Part shown: positions 1 through 7,854 of the stretch, in pieces
How the letters are laid out: each line of letters opens with the position of its first letter
How positions within the stretch are numbered: position 1 is the first letter of the stretch
NCBI GenBank assembly: GCA_902478725.1
Contig: CABSMD010000040.1
Location: forward strand, 1 to 15,360
Direction: 5' to 3'
DNA from: an uncultured Clostridia bacterium
GTDB lineage: Bacteria; Bacillota; Clostridia; HGM11514
DNA length: 15,360 bases
Position numbers and translations under genes: made by a program
Notes under the pieces: model-generated
Databases searched by the model: none
What the model saw: only the letters and a program-made list of their open reading frames with translations
Told to the model about the DNA's origin: nothing

Positions 1-130
1 CCGCCGTTTTGCTTCCCGTCCATTCTTCCGTAAACGTGAAACGGGCAACCAGATAATTCCGGCTGCCACCTACCACCTCAACTCTATCCTTCCGTATGAT
101 CTCCTGTCCCTTTACCTCAAATTCCAGCAT
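1..130 (-). CDS. Phage tail-associated protein, N-terminal fragment (cut by window edge)
   Basis: The minus-strand reading frame starts at ATG 130-128, preceded by a strong AGGAGGGG ribosome binding site, and runs off the left edge after 43 codons. It begins MLEFEVKGQEIIRKDRVEVV and continues with a pattern of the type SRNYLVARFTFTEEWTG. This opening (short beta strand, then a 'NYL-x-A-x-FTF-x-x-x-W' pattern) is common in small proteins encoded just after tail-fibre genes of Firmicute phages, some of them annotated as baseplate upper or tip proteins. It lies 12 bases downstream of the preceding fibre-like gene and is probably in the same operon. The exact role is unknown, and the family assignment rests on memory of the N-terminal pattern only. 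Confidence 0.6.
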   Translation of the reverse strand, partial: MLEFEVKGQEIIRKDRVEVVGGSRNYLVARFTFTEEWTGSKTA

Positions 131-142
131 GTCGCCCCTCCT

Positions 143-793
143 TTAAAAAAACCACAGCGTTGCGTTAATATACACCATGGTTCCAGTCGACTTGTTTACA
201 CTTTTTAAAACTACAACTGTACTACTGCTGTTTGTAATCACGTCAAACGCTATGTATCTTTTATTCGACTGTATTTCCGCCTCTGTGGCTGTAAAATCCA
301 AGCTGCCGGACCTACCATCAAGTGTTGTATAACAATATATCAGCTTCTGGTCAGACAATCTGCAAAGGCATAGCATATACTCCTTTGCAGATGTAAAATA
401 TTGGTACATCAGCACAAACTCCGGAATACCGGTATAAGTCGGAAAGGTATACCGTGTCAATTCTTTGTACCCCGGCCGTGAATCTGTACCTGAGTCAATA
501 TCAAAATCCCCACGAATCGTCTCTATGGTTATTTTTCTCGCACTGCCTGTTATGGTTTTGCCGTTTACACAGGCTTTGTATCCTTTCAAGACGCTGGCTT
601 CGGTTGCAGGAGAATACTCCATATATTTCTCCTTTAACTCTGTATTCATAACGTTTGTCGCCGCCGAAAGCAGGGTGGCAAAGTCTTTGAACCGGGCATC
701 CGATGGTATGGCCACGCCCTTATTGACAATGGCTGTTTTTATGGCCTCCTTATCCTGCTGTAACCTGTTGAGCTTATCTGCTGTTGTACCCAA
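143..793 (-). CDS. Tail fibre / receptor-binding-like structural protein
   Basis: A 216-residue protein. The start is TTG at 793, immediately after the TGA of the upstream gene, with GAGAGGTGG just upstream as ribosome binding site. Residues 1-45 (TADKLNRLQQDKEAIKTAI, then VAIPSDARFKDFATLL) match a widespread N-terminal motif of phage tail structural proteins: a helix followed by a short 'G-V-x-(I/V)-P-x-x-(A/T)' turn. Around residues 70-88 there is a 'GYKACVNGKTITGSARKI' stretch, a small beta motif frequent in tail fibres. The remainder, about 100-216, is beta-rich and shows no domain I recognise, as expected for a variable tip. By position it should be a distal fibre or baseplate appendage contributing to target recognition. 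No enzymatic motif is visible. Confidence 0.7.
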   Translation of the reverse strand: MGTTADKLNRLQQDKEAIKTAIVNKGVAIPSDARFKDFATLLSAATNVMNTELKEKYMEYSPATEASVLKGYKACVNGKTITGSARKITIETIRGDFDIDSGTDSRPGYKELTRYTFPTYTGIPEFVLMYQYFTSAKEYMLCLCRLSDQKLIYCYTTLDGRSGSLDFTATEAEIQSNKRYIAFDVITNSSSTVVVLKSVNKSTGTMVYINATLWFF

Positions 794-1333
794 TCAAACC
801 ACCTCTCCTATAATACGATCCAGCTCGGAATTAATACTGCCCACCAAGTCATCTACATAGGTCTCTGTTGCATACCCGCTAAAATCCACGGCCGGATTGA
901 GCAGCTCCCATTGTGTGCCGTTATATTGTAACAACGCCGTCAATCCGGCCGGTATCATGACGCTGGTAGGACTCGCGCCTTTGTATCGGATATCCTTTGG
1001 ACCGGAGCCGTTTACGTTTAAGGTCGGCGATTCGGCGGTATTGCCGTTGTTAAATTCCACACCGACAACGACGCCGGATTTCAACGTAAAGCCATTGATG
1101 CTTACTAGTTTTGCAGCTGTGCTGCTTGTGGTGGTACATTGTCCATAAAAAAGTTTACCAATCGTCTCCGGTAATCTTTCCTCTGGGATCTTGCCGTTGA
1201 CAAGTTCGGCCTTATTGGTTTCCAATTCGTACAGTAACTCATCTATCTTTATCGTGTTGGAATTGATGGCATCTATCTCTACATAGTCTGCGCCATCAAT
1301 TATGTTCATGAAATAATGGTTCGATCCAGTCAT
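794..1333 (-). CDS. Tail fibre-like protein
   Basis: A 179-residue protein starting at ATG 1333 with GAGGTG seven bases upstream. It begins directly after the XkdU stop, so coupled translation is likely. The first 50 residues are helical, followed by 'VNGKIPEERLPETIG', the 'dGKIPxxxLP' motif typical of phage tail fibres. The middle (about 60-150) contains 'GFTLKSGVVVGVEFNNGNTA' and 'TLNVNGSGPKDI', a repeating beta pattern common in Firmicute tail fibres. The C-terminal stretch (155-179) is again helical ('TYVDDLVGSINSELDRII') and could trimerise the fibre. By position after XkdU it corresponds to the XkdV/XkdW fibre slot of PBSX, though it is much shorter than a typical full fibre. The receptor is unknown. 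Confidence 0.8.
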   Translation of the reverse strand: MTGSNHYFMNIIDGADYVEIDAINSNTIKIDELLYELETNKAELVNGKIPEERLPETIGKLFYGQCTTTSSTAAKLVSINGFTLKSGVVVGVEFNNGNTAESPTLNVNGSGPKDIRYKGASPTSVMIPAGLTALLQYNGTQWELLNPAVDFSGYATETYVDDLVGSINSELDRIIGEVV

Positions 1334-1334
1334 T

Positions 1335-1874
1335 TTATAGCACCTCGCTTTTAGATTTTAGTTCATTCCAAGTATACTGGGCCGCATCCAGCCATGTCAT
1401 ACCGTTACCGCTTACCTGCGCCCATGTCCTGTACACAAAGACGTACTCGACTTTCAAATGGGCGGGGATGACCCGGTTGATGGCGTTTTGCAGATCTGTC
1501 AGATTGGGGGGCGGCCCAAGCCTGCCTACAAATTGGATGGACACGGAATACTCTTTTGGGTTTTCCTTAACCTCCACCGTGCCGTTTTCAAAACTATTCG
1601 CTATTTTTTCTATTAATGCTTTTGTAGCCGTCCCGTAACCGCGGATCCGACTTAAAATTTTTGACCGGCGCTCGGCTGTATCTTTTTCACTCGACACCGG
1701 GAGTCCATACAACCGTTCCCAACGCTCCAGCCCCCAGGTTGCCGTGTCCACATACAATTGCTTTTCCATGTCTTTCAATGCGTTAAGAAAATCTGATACG
1801 GCAACCTCCATCGCGCCCTGTATCTGCACAGCCTCCGGGCTGCGCAGAAATTCGGGCAATCGTTCCAACAGCAT
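1335..1874 (-). CDS. xkdU: Baseplate protein XkdU-like (DUF2313 / YmfQ family)
   Basis: A 179-residue protein from ATG 1874. A GTG at 1883 would add three residues (MII) and overlap the XkdT stop as GTGA, but AAGGGG sits at the right distance for the ATG and too close for the GTG. It opens MLLERLPEFLRSPEAVQIQG and contains 'LERWERLYGLPVSSEKDTAERRSKILSRIRGYGTATKALIEKIA'. This arrangement of a W-E-x-x-x-G-(L/I) helix followed by an R-R-x-x-(I/V) helix is characteristic of the family of phage Mu gp48 and PBSX XkdU. Members connect the baseplate wedge to the fibres. Gene order (XkdT, XkdU, fibres) agrees fully, and the length is normal for the family. Confidence 0.88.
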   Translation of the reverse strand: MLLERLPEFLRSPEAVQIQGAMEVAVSDFLNALKDMEKQLYVDTATWGLERWERLYGLPVSSEKDTAERRSKILSRIRGYGTATKALIEKIANSFENGTVEVKENPKEYSVSIQFVGRLGPPPNLTDLQNAINRVIPAHLKVEYVFVYRTWAQVSGNGMTWLDAAQYTWNELKSKSEVL

Positions 1875-1879
1875 AATTA

Positions 1880-3451
1880 TCACCCCTTCTTCTCTGTCAG
1901 CGTGATCGTACCTGCAACCGGCATTTCATCATCTGCAATCGGTATATTCCCATATCCCTCATTGATAAACAAATCGTAAAAGTCATCCACGCCTTTGCTG
2001 TTAATAAGAATGGAGGATATTTTGTTGTACAGTACCCTGTCGCCGTCAAAGGAGGAAAAATAGGCTTGCAGCTGGCTGTAAAAGCTGGCCTGTACGTCCG
2101 CAAGGGAAACGCCGTCCAGATACACCGTAGCCGAAACCGAAACCGGTACCTGTTTGGTATTTACCACGTCGACTTTGGCCCCGATCGGCCTCTCTTCCTC
2201 AATGTGTGCCTGTGCCGCAGCTAAGGTGTCAGCTCCCACGGGCAGATTGCCCTTTCCGGCCAGCACCACCTTGACCGTCCCATTGCCGTCCCACAGGGGA
2301 TAGACCCTCGCGGTTTCTACGCCCTGCACCTCTGTCGCCCACTTGATATAGTCCGGTGCGTTGCCGCTTGCGGGGGATTCGCGTTTCTTCAAAAAGTACC
2401 GTTCTTTGAGTGTGTCAATACTCTCCACGTCTGTGCCGCCTGTAAACGGCGCTTCGTTTTTCACGCCCGAAACACCCGCGATATTGACAACCATATTGTC
2501 AATCTCACCGGCAGGGACGTTATACTTGCTTCCAGGCTCGATGCTTTCCGCCGGTACGGTAACCAATTTCGCGCCGATCGTTGCGGCCTGGCGCGTTTTA
2601 TATTGCAGCCCGCTGCCGGTCTGCACGATCGTTTCCGCCGGGATGACCAGCCCTTTTTCATGCTTGGTGAGGCGGAAATCATCAATATAGTAATTTGTTT
2701 TCTCACCAACATTTCTCTGGATGTAGAGTTTTCCCTCCGAGACCGCTTCCCCCGCGCGGCCTTTGACTGTGAAGGTTTCGGTAAGCTCCGTCCAGCCGTC
2801 CGCAGATACCCTCGTATTGCGCACCAGCGTAGGATAGTTTTCTGCACCCGAAGTATCCGTACCATCCTGATAAGTAAAGACCGGCTTCGCGGCAGAAGTA
2901 CTGGCATCGACCATCACCGCATAGCTGTTTTCATAATCCGTTCCCTCCGGCAGGCGCAGGAAAACCGACAGCGTATAGGTCGCGTCTGACTCAAACTGTA
3001 CCGTCTGCTGGGGAGAGGCCTGCCTTTCGTTGTTGCCAACTGCCCTGGAAACGTCGACCAGCAGCGCATTGCTATCATTCCTGCCCCCGGCGGCCAGAGC
3101 CAGCCGCGCGCCCTCCCGGGGTGCCCAGCCTGTGATATCGCGGTCAAAGGATGGATTTTCATTCATGACCGTCCCTGCCGTCCCATAAAATGTAAGTTCA
3201 CCGGTCGCCGGCGTTCCTTTTCGCCATTCAATCCCCTCCTCCTTGCAGCGTCGCTCCACATATTCGCCGTCCGAGGTATCCATAAACATAATGTCCAGCA
3301 GCTTGTTAAACTCCTGATACGCCAGCCATAACTGATAGGCCACGGGCGAGAGCATGTTGTTTACAAAGCTGCCCTCCGCGCCGCTGACCTTGTCGCCTAA
3401 CGCCTCGACCATCTGCTGTTTGATGTTTTCCAGTGTCATGTTCTCATACAT
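1880..3451 (-). CDS. xkdT: Baseplate wedge protein J-like (XkdT) with inserted carbohydrate-binding-like domain
   Basis: A 523-residue protein. ATG 3451 has GGAGGGG nine bases upstream and overlaps the XkdS end by eight bases. Residues 1-95 are the usual helical N-terminus ending in 'ATGELTFYGTAGTV'. Residues about 268-523 form the baseplate J core ('GLVIPAETIV', 'TGGTDVESIDTLKERYFL', 'SPASGNAPDYIKWA', 'VYPLWDGNGTVKVVL'). The J family forms the wedge that triggers sheath contraction. PBSX XkdT is about 350 residues, and this protein is about 165 longer because an extra domain (about 97-263) splits a conserved 'GT-x-G-T-V / IPA-x-T' loop. That domain is listed separately. Without the insert the length is normal, so the reading frame is intact and the insertion looks selected. 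The flanking family assignment is firm. Confidence 0.92.
   Translation of the reverse strand: MYENMTLENIKQQMVEALGDKVSGAEGSFVNNMLSPVAYQLWLAYQEFNKLLDIMFMDTSDGEYVERRCKEEGIEWRKGTPATGELTFYGTAGTVMNENPSFDRDITGWAPREGARLALAAGGRNDSNALLVDVSRAVGNNERQASPQQTVQFESDATYTLSVFLRLPEGTDYENSYAVMVDASTSAAKPVFTYQDGTDTSGAENYPTLVRNTRVSADGWTELTETFTVKGRAGEAVSEGKLYIQRNVGEKTNYYIDDFRLTKHEKGLVIPAETIVQTGSGLQYKTRQAATIGAKLVTVPAESIEPGSKYNVPAGEIDNMVVNIAGVSGVKNEAPFTGGTDVESIDTLKERYFLKKRESPASGNAPDYIKWATEVQGVETARVYPLWDGNGTVKVVLAGKGNLPVGADTLAAAQAHIEEERPIGAKVDVVNTKQVPVSVSATVYLDGVSLADVQASFYSQLQAYFSSFDGDRVLYNKISSILINSKGVDDFYDLFINEGYGNIPIADDEMPVAGTITLTEKKG
2663..3163 (-). other. Inserted CBM4/9-like beta-sandwich domain within XkdT
   Basis: Residues about 97-263 of the XkdT-like protein do not belong to the baseplate J fold. 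They begin 'NENPSFDRDITGWAPREGA', proceed through 'ARLALAAGG' and 'NDSNALLVDVSRAV', contain 'DATYTLSVFLRL' and 'GWTELTETFTVKG', and end 'YYIDDFRLTK'. This series (N-P-x-F-x-x-x-x-x-G-W at the start, a S/N-x-x-x-L-x-V strand, a Y-x-(L/F)-S-x-x-(L/A) strand, W-x-x-(L/V)-x-x-x-F, and final (Y/F)-x-I-D-(D/N)-(F/V)-x-(L/V)) is the signature of the CBM_4_9 jelly roll, found in glycan-binding modules and some phage adsorption proteins. Carbohydrate binding is inferred from the fold pattern. No ligand can be named. Confidence 0.75.
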
Positions 3452-3866
3452 TAATTGTTACCCCTCCTTCACCATAAATCGTCCTGATTGTGCAGTCCAC
3501 ACTGAACCTGCCGTCTGCAAATTCCACCGATATATTGTCAACGCCCGATATGTATGGACTGACCGTCAGGCATTCGGCAAGATAGCGTTTGGCCTCCGCC
3601 GCCTTGGTCGCCAGAATAAACGGCTTGCCGATCAGGTTATAAATCTCGTTGCCATATCCGCGGGAATAAATACGGTATAAAAACCGTTCTGTCCGCAGCG
3701 CGCAATAGGCCCAGGTTCTGACTGCTTCCAGTCCTTCCACAAACACCGGCTCCCCGTTTTGAAACACGGGGCAGTCGGCCGTAAAATCCCACTTGACGTC
3801 GCGGTAGGGCGGCAGCTTCTTTTTACCGACGGCTTTTGGCTGCAGGTAAGGAAATAGGTTTTCCAT
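3444..3866 (-). CDS. xkdS: Baseplate protein XkdS-like (DUF2634, gp25-type)
   Basis: A 140-residue protein starting at ATG 3866, four bases after the XkdR stop, with GGGGGTG upstream. It begins MENLFPYLQPK, then shows 'YRDVKWDFTADCPVFQNGEPVFVEGLEAVRTWAYCALRTERFLYRIYSRGYGNEI'. This matches the DUF2634/XkdS pattern, in which a short beta segment is followed by a W-x-x-x-x-L-x-T-x-R helix and a Y-S-x-x-Y-G-N-E motif. The family belongs to the T4 gp25-like baseplate proteins, which nucleate the sheath and attach the wedge to the hub. Its end overlaps the XkdT start. Length and position are standard for PBSX-type tails. Confidence 0.92.
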   Translation of the reverse strand: MENLFPYLQPKAVGKKKLPPYRDVKWDFTADCPVFQNGEPVFVEGLEAVRTWAYCALRTERFLYRIYSRGYGNEIYNLIGKPFILATKAAEAKRYLAECLTVSPYISGVDNISVEFADGRFSVDCTIRTIYGEGGVTINV

Positions 3867-3869
3867 TCA

Positions 3870-4118
3870 CTACACCCCCAGCCTGCAAACGACGATAAAC
3901 TGCTGGCGGTCCGCACTGGGTAAAACCAGCACCCTTTGGCCCGCCTCCAGATTCTTGATATCCGCGTTGACCAGACAGTTGCCGACCTGTATGCCGGCAA
4001 ACCCGATCTTAAGCGGCGATACGTTGTCAACCGTGCCAATATAATAACTGTCCTGCATGGCGGACGATTCCGTTTTGATGATTTTGTAAAGCTCGTTGTA
4101 CGGATTTTGTGTCTCCAT
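3870..4118 (-). CDS. xkdR: XkdR-like baseplate protein (DUF2577)
   Basis: An 82-residue protein from ATG 4118 with a near-perfect GGAGGAAG ribosome binding site. It starts directly at the end of XkdQ. The sequence (N-terminal helix 'NPYNELYKIIKTES', then 'YYIGTVDNVSPLKIGFAGIQV', then 'EAGQRVLVLPSADRQQFIVVCRL') fits the DUF2577 family: an N-terminal helix followed by a small OB-like beta barrel with an 'L-x-x-G-(D/Q)-x-V-x-(V/L)-x-P' strand. In PBSX-like tails this gene always sits between XkdQ and XkdS and contributes to the hub or spike region. Typical DUF2577 proteins run to 90-120 residues, so this one is at the short end but looks complete. Confidence 0.88.
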   Translation of the reverse strand: METQNPYNELYKIIKTESSAMQDSYYIGTVDNVSPLKIGFAGIQVGNCLVNADIKNLEAGQRVLVLPSADRQQFIVVCRLGV

Positions 4119-5111
4119 CTACTCTTCCTCCTTTGGCAGATTCCCGGCTTCCTTTTCGTCCATGATATTTTCAAAATTCAGCGTCAGTTTATTGAGGTAC
4201 ATCCCGTTTTTCCAGGTGTGCACGTCGCTGTCAATAAAAAAGGAGCCATACAGCCCCGTGTATGGTTCCCGCACGATGACCGACTGCCCCGTGATGCATC
4301 TGGTATCACCAATGTTTTCGACCGAAATCTTGCGTTCGATCCCGTTGTCCTTTAACAGCTTGTCGGCCTCGTCAAATTTGTTTTCCTTCTCGGTCTGCTT
4401 GACGTACTCCTGCATAAGGCCGTAGAGACGGATATACTCCTCATTAGCCACATATTTCACAAAATTGTCGTCCTTGTCGTAGATCGCCACGCGGTTTATC
4501 ATGTTTTCAATGCTTTCGGAATAGTTTGCGGTCATCAGGTTGACCCCGCTTTCAATCCGCACTGCGTTTTGCGTGACCTGCTTTTTGAACACATTCAGAT
4601 GCTCGCCGTCAAACCGGATGATATATTTCTCGCCATTCTTTTTAGCAGCTTCCGTGTAGGCCGTCATAATGATTTCGTACAACCCGCACCCTAAAAACAC
4701 ACGCGATACGCCGATCCCCGTTTGTGCTACGGTTGCGGTGCTTATCCCAAAATCGCCGCAGATTTTTGCGGTGATGCTCTCCGGCGTCGCGCCGGTGAAG
4801 TTATAGGACGCTTTGTTGCGGTTTAAATATACCCCGCGGTCAAAGCATTTGACATCCACGGTGTTGCCGTCCGTCGAACGGTCCCGCGCAAAGACGTATC
4901 CAAAAAACAGCAGCGTGTCGCCGTCGAACAACCTCACAACCTGCCCCAGCTCACACTCCACATAATCGATGTTGATGTCCGTGTTGGTCGCAAGAATGCC
5001 AAAATCCAGCGTCCGGGCGCACTGGTTGTAATCCCCGCCCCAGGTGATGGTTGTGACCATATTCGTGATATCCATATCGCCGCTGCTGTTGGTCAAAATT
5101 AACTTTGCCAT
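4119..5111 (-). CDS. xkdQ: Baseplate hub protein XkdQ-like
   Basis: A 330-residue protein. I place the start at ATG 5111 (MAKLILTNSSGDMDITNMVT) because GGGAGG lies eight bases upstream and the PBSX family starts this way. The open frame extends to 5204, but that extension lies inside the XkdP gene and has a non-phage-like composition. The protein shows the hub pattern 'DFGILATNTDINIDYVECELGQVVRLFDGDTLLFFGYVFAR' and a later 'IGVSRVFLGCGLYEIIMTAYTEAAKKNGEKYIIRFDGEHLNVF', as in XkdQ/gpD-type hub proteins that form the ring around the spike. The C-terminal part (about 260-330) has the expected 'YTGLYGSFFIDSDVHTWKNGMYLNKLTLNFEN'. It is flanked by XkdP and XkdR in standard order. Confidence 0.92.
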   Translation of the reverse strand: MAKLILTNSSGDMDITNMVTTITWGGDYNQCARTLDFGILATNTDINIDYVECELGQVVRLFDGDTLLFFGYVFARDRSTDGNTVDVKCFDRGVYLNRNKASYNFTGATPESITAKICGDFGISTATVAQTGIGVSRVFLGCGLYEIIMTAYTEAAKKNGEKYIIRFDGEHLNVFKKQVTQNAVRIESGVNLMTANYSESIENMINRVAIYDKDDNFVKYVANEEYIRLYGLMQEYVKQTEKENKFDEADKLLKDNGIERKISVENIGDTRCITGQSVIVREPYTGLYGSFFIDSDVHTWKNGMYLNKLTLNFENIMDEKEAGNLPKEEE

Positions 5112-5115
5112 GCCA

Positions 5116-5751
5116 TCAACCTCCCAATACCGATATCGGCGGCAGGCGGAGTGTGTCACCGGCAAAGATGATGTTGGGGTTTGCGATCCCGTTGTACTCC
5201 GCAAGCTGCGGGTACAGGCTGGCGTTCCCGTAATGGCTGAGGCAGATGGCGCTCAGGGTATCCCCGCCTTGGATCGTATATTCCTTCACGTCCGTTTGAT
5301 TCGCCACCGGCTCGTCGGCCCTTTGCCCCTGCCCGTCGTCCCACGACAATGGCCGCACCTCGCGGTACTCCTGTAGGGTCAGGGTATAGGTGACGTCGTT
5401 TGTCCCGTCCTTTTCCCCATAATCGATGGATTCGATCAGCACGGGGATGTTGACGTCCGTATCCGTCACGATAAACCGCAGCACCGTCTTGGTCCACGAC
5501 TTCATTTTGAGCCACCCGATATAATCATACGGGTCGTCATAGATTAAAGATGCAAACGGGTACGCCTGCGCCGGGAAGAAGCTCTCAATCTTGACGCTGG
5601 CCAGCGACCCGTGCCCGCCGAATACCACGTCGCCAATACCGTCGATGTTGACCGTTTCGATCTTGACCCCTGCTGTGACCGTGTAGCTATCCGGCGTGAC
5701 CGGCAGGATCAGTTCAAAATCGCCGTCCTTTAACACTATCTTCCGTTTCAT
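5116..5751 (-). CDS. xkdP: LysM-containing tail protein XkdP-like
   Basis: A 211-residue protein whose ATG at 5751 overlaps the tape-measure stop codon by four bases (ATGA), so translational coupling is likely. Residues 1-150 form the tail-tube-initiator-like domain of XkdP ('LPVTPDSYTVTAGVKIETVNIDGIGDVVFGGHGSLASVKIESFFP'). Residues about 163-206 form a LysM repeat ('YTIQGGDTLSAICLSHYGNASLYPQLAEYNGI', ending 'IFAGDTLRLPP'). In contractile tails this protein (T4 gp53/gpX-like) sits at the tube-baseplate junction, and its LysM contacts the inner baseplate or peptidoglycan. There is no catalytic domain, so it is structural and not a lysin. Its length agrees with the family (about 220-235). Confidence 0.93.
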   Translation of the reverse strand: MKRKIVLKDGDFELILPVTPDSYTVTAGVKIETVNIDGIGDVVFGGHGSLASVKIESFFPAQAYPFASLIYDDPYDYIGWLKMKSWTKTVLRFIVTDTDVNIPVLIESIDYGEKDGTNDVTYTLTLQEYREVRPLSWDDGQGQRADEPVANQTDVKEYTIQGGDTLSAICLSHYGNASLYPQLAEYNGIANPNIIFAGDTLRLPPISVLGG

Positions 5752-7817
5752 CCGCCATACCCCACTTTCGCATACTGTATTTCACGCACGATCGTCTTGG
5801 CGATCCGGTCGATGTCCGCTTCCTCGCGCACCGTCATGCCGCCGATGTTGATGCTGACCCCGCCGCCATCCTGATAATTGCGCGCCTCCCGCGCCGTGAG
5901 CACCCGCTCTCCCTGGTGCAGCAGAGCCGCATAGTTGTCATACGGGACGTACGGCAGGCCGTAGGCGTCGCCGCCGATTAACCCGAACCCCTGAATTATA
6001 GGGTAACCCTTATCATTTTGTACCTTTGGAGGTGTTATCGTTCCCGGCTCAGGCAATTCTGACCGTTTTTCAGGTTGATTCACTCCGGAATCTCTAAGAG
6101 TACCCAAGAAACGCATATCAGTTCCTCCAACCGGCCTTAATGGATATGATGACATAGGGACAGACATTCGTCCTTTATTAAACTGCTTACCGGCCTCTTC
6201 ACCGTATTTTTTCCAGTTTTCGGCCGTGCTTTCCTGGATATATTCAATAAGCTGCCGTTCATTTTCAAGCTGTGCTCCCCATTCTGTGGATGAGTGAAAG
6301 TTTGATTCACCCATGATATTAGCTCCGGAAATGAGACGATCCATCGATACGCCGTCTCCGCCTGCAAGTGCTTCATTAAACTTTGAATTTTCTCCAGAAA
6401 CCAAATCTTGAAGTGCCCCTGTCTTCTCTCGGTATTTTGCTCCTTCCACCTTCCCTTTCGATTGTCCCGATAACCTGTAGGCTTCTTCTAACTTCTGTCC
6501 CCCTTCTCCCTGTAAAAATTCTATATATTCTTTCATTTCGGGTAATACGGACTTAATATATTCTTCTCCTTCGGCGGTATTGAGGTTTCCTTCCAGATTA
6601 TCTTTCATGGTTGAAAGGCTATTATATTCTTCTAATAACTGCCCGCCAACGCCGGAATATAACCCTCCCGCGCCCGTCAGGCTATCCATAGCCTGATTTA
6701 AGGTTTGAATATTGATCTGTCCATTCTGCGCCATGGCCACTATATCCTGTTCAGTTACACCACATTGGTTCGCCAGCGCCTCCAAAATCGGTATACCAGC
6801 TCCCATCATCGAGTTCAACTCAGGCAGGGAAACCTTCTGATTTGCCGACATTGTGCTGTATGCATTGATAAGCGTCTCAAACGCGGACGCCTGTCCCTGT
6901 GCCATATCCCCCAACTGCTGCACACGCGTCATTACCATGTCCTGTTCTACTCCATAGCGTGACAACTGCAATGCCGCACTACTGACACTTGTCGCGTCGT
7001 ATGGCATTGTACCAGCATAATCTTTGGATTTCTGAATAATGCTGGCGGCTGCATCAGAATTTCCATACTGCCTGGTCAACATACCGGCTATGTTCTCCTG
7101 TGCTGACGCAGAAGAGATTCCCCGTTGCATCCCTCTGTCTCGTTCATCAGTCACCCTTTGATATTCCGATTTAACGACGCTTTTAAAGCCTTCATCCTCC
7201 TTTCCGATAAAATCAGCTGCAGATTTGACCAGGCCGCTGACAGCGCCGATAATTGCGCCCGGCACCGCACCAATACCACCTACAAACGCACCAGCTCCAG
7301 CGCCTACCAAGGCACCATTTATAACGTTTGAAAGTACACCTCCTGCATCTGTTCCTAACGCACTGTTGAATATTGCTGTGTTAAGCGAGGTTGCGGAATC
7401 GGTCATCATGTCCATTAGGCCCGAGCTTTTAAGCGCCGATAATTTATTAGCCACTTTGCCGGTACTTTGGGTCACATTATCCGACATTGATGTAAATGTT
7501 TCTGTAGTGATTGAAAAGGATGTGTCCAATGAAGCCATTTCCTTTTTCAGACGTGAAAAGTCCAACCGTTCCATAGTTTTTTGCTGCCTTTTCGCCGCAT
7601 CGCCAACCATGAAAAAATTCTTCTGCGCTTTCATTAACTCCTCATTCATGCTTGAAAAGTTTGTTTTAATCTCAATTTTTTGCTTTGTTACAGAGTAGGC
7701 GGCCTGCCTCAAACTGCCTAATTGCTTTTGCAGCCCTTCGACCGCCGCCGATATACCTTCGATTTCTTCGGTGCTTTTTTTGTTTTTTTGCAGAAAAGCC
7801 GACAAATCTATTGCCAT
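5748..7817 (-). CDS. Tail tape measure protein
   Basis: A 689-residue protein from ATG 7817, with AGGTGG seven bases upstream. The N-terminal 130 residues are charged and helical. Residues about 160-203 are a Gly/Ala-rich hydrophobic stretch ('GALVGAGAGAFVGGIGAVPG'). About 225-390 is the classic tape-measure domain ('MPYDATSVSSAALQLSRYGV' and 'SLPELNSMMGAGIPILEALA'). The C-terminus carries 'LPYVPYDNYAALLHQGERVL', a strongly conserved tape-measure tail motif. The protein fixes tail length. At roughly 0.15 nm per residue this suggests a tail near 100 nm, clearly shorter than PBSX. Base composition changes sharply around 5990-6000: the last 80 codons are GC-rich like the downstream genes, and the body is AT-rich. 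It lies just after a hairpin terminator. Confidence 0.95.
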   Translation of the reverse strand: MAIDLSAFLQKNKKSTEEIEGISAAVEGLQKQLGSLRQAAYSVTKQKIEIKTNFSSMNEELMKAQKNFFMVGDAAKRQQKTMERLDFSRLKKEMASLDTSFSITTETFTSMSDNVTQSTGKVANKLSALKSSGLMDMMTDSATSLNTAIFNSALGTDAGGVLSNVINGALVGAGAGAFVGGIGAVPGAIIGAVSGLVKSAADFIGKEDEGFKSVVKSEYQRVTDERDRGMQRGISSASAQENIAGMLTRQYGNSDAAASIIQKSKDYAGTMPYDATSVSSAALQLSRYGVEQDMVMTRVQQLGDMAQGQASAFETLINAYSTMSANQKVSLPELNSMMGAGIPILEALANQCGVTEQDIVAMAQNGQINIQTLNQAMDSLTGAGGLYSGVGGQLLEEYNSLSTMKDNLEGNLNTAEGEEYIKSVLPEMKEYIEFLQGEGGQKLEEAYRLSGQSKGKVEGAKYREKTGALQDLVSGENSKFNEALAGGDGVSMDRLISGANIMGESNFHSSTEWGAQLENERQLIEYIQESTAENWKKYGEEAGKQFNKGRMSVPMSSYPLRPVGGTDMRFLGTLRDSGVNQPEKRSELPEPGTITPPKVQNDKGYPIIQGFGLIGGDAYGLPYVPYDNYAALLHQGERVLTAREARNYQDGGGVSINIGGMTVREEADIDRIAKTIVREIQYAKVGYGG

Positions 7818-7854
7818 ATACCTCCCACCTTTTATGAAAATAATTATTTATAAC

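Noticed and set aside
2461..2907. 148-residue minus-strand ORF in another frame within xkdT
   Set aside because: Arg/Ser-rich shadow of the GC-rich xkdT gene. The overlapping frame has clear baseplate J and CBM-like motifs.
5112..5204. Upstream extension of the XkdQ reading frame
   Set aside because: It lies inside the XkdP gene in another frame. ATG 5111 has GGGAGG at good spacing and matches the family N-terminus.
5116..5280. LysM domain read as part of an endolysin
   Set aside because: The rest of the protein is the XkdP structural domain, no catalytic motif is present, and gene order fits XkdP.
7225..7698. 157-residue plus-strand ORF
   Set aside because: It is antisense to the tape-measure gene, has Ala/Pro/Thr-rich composition mirroring the Gly-rich tape-measure stretch, and has no ribosome binding site or homologous pattern.
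7577..7817. Glycine-rich or helical segments of the tape measure as a separate holin-like membrane protein
   Set aside because: They are continuous with tape-measure motifs in one intact 689-residue frame. Gly/Ala-rich hydrophobic stretches are usual in tape measures.
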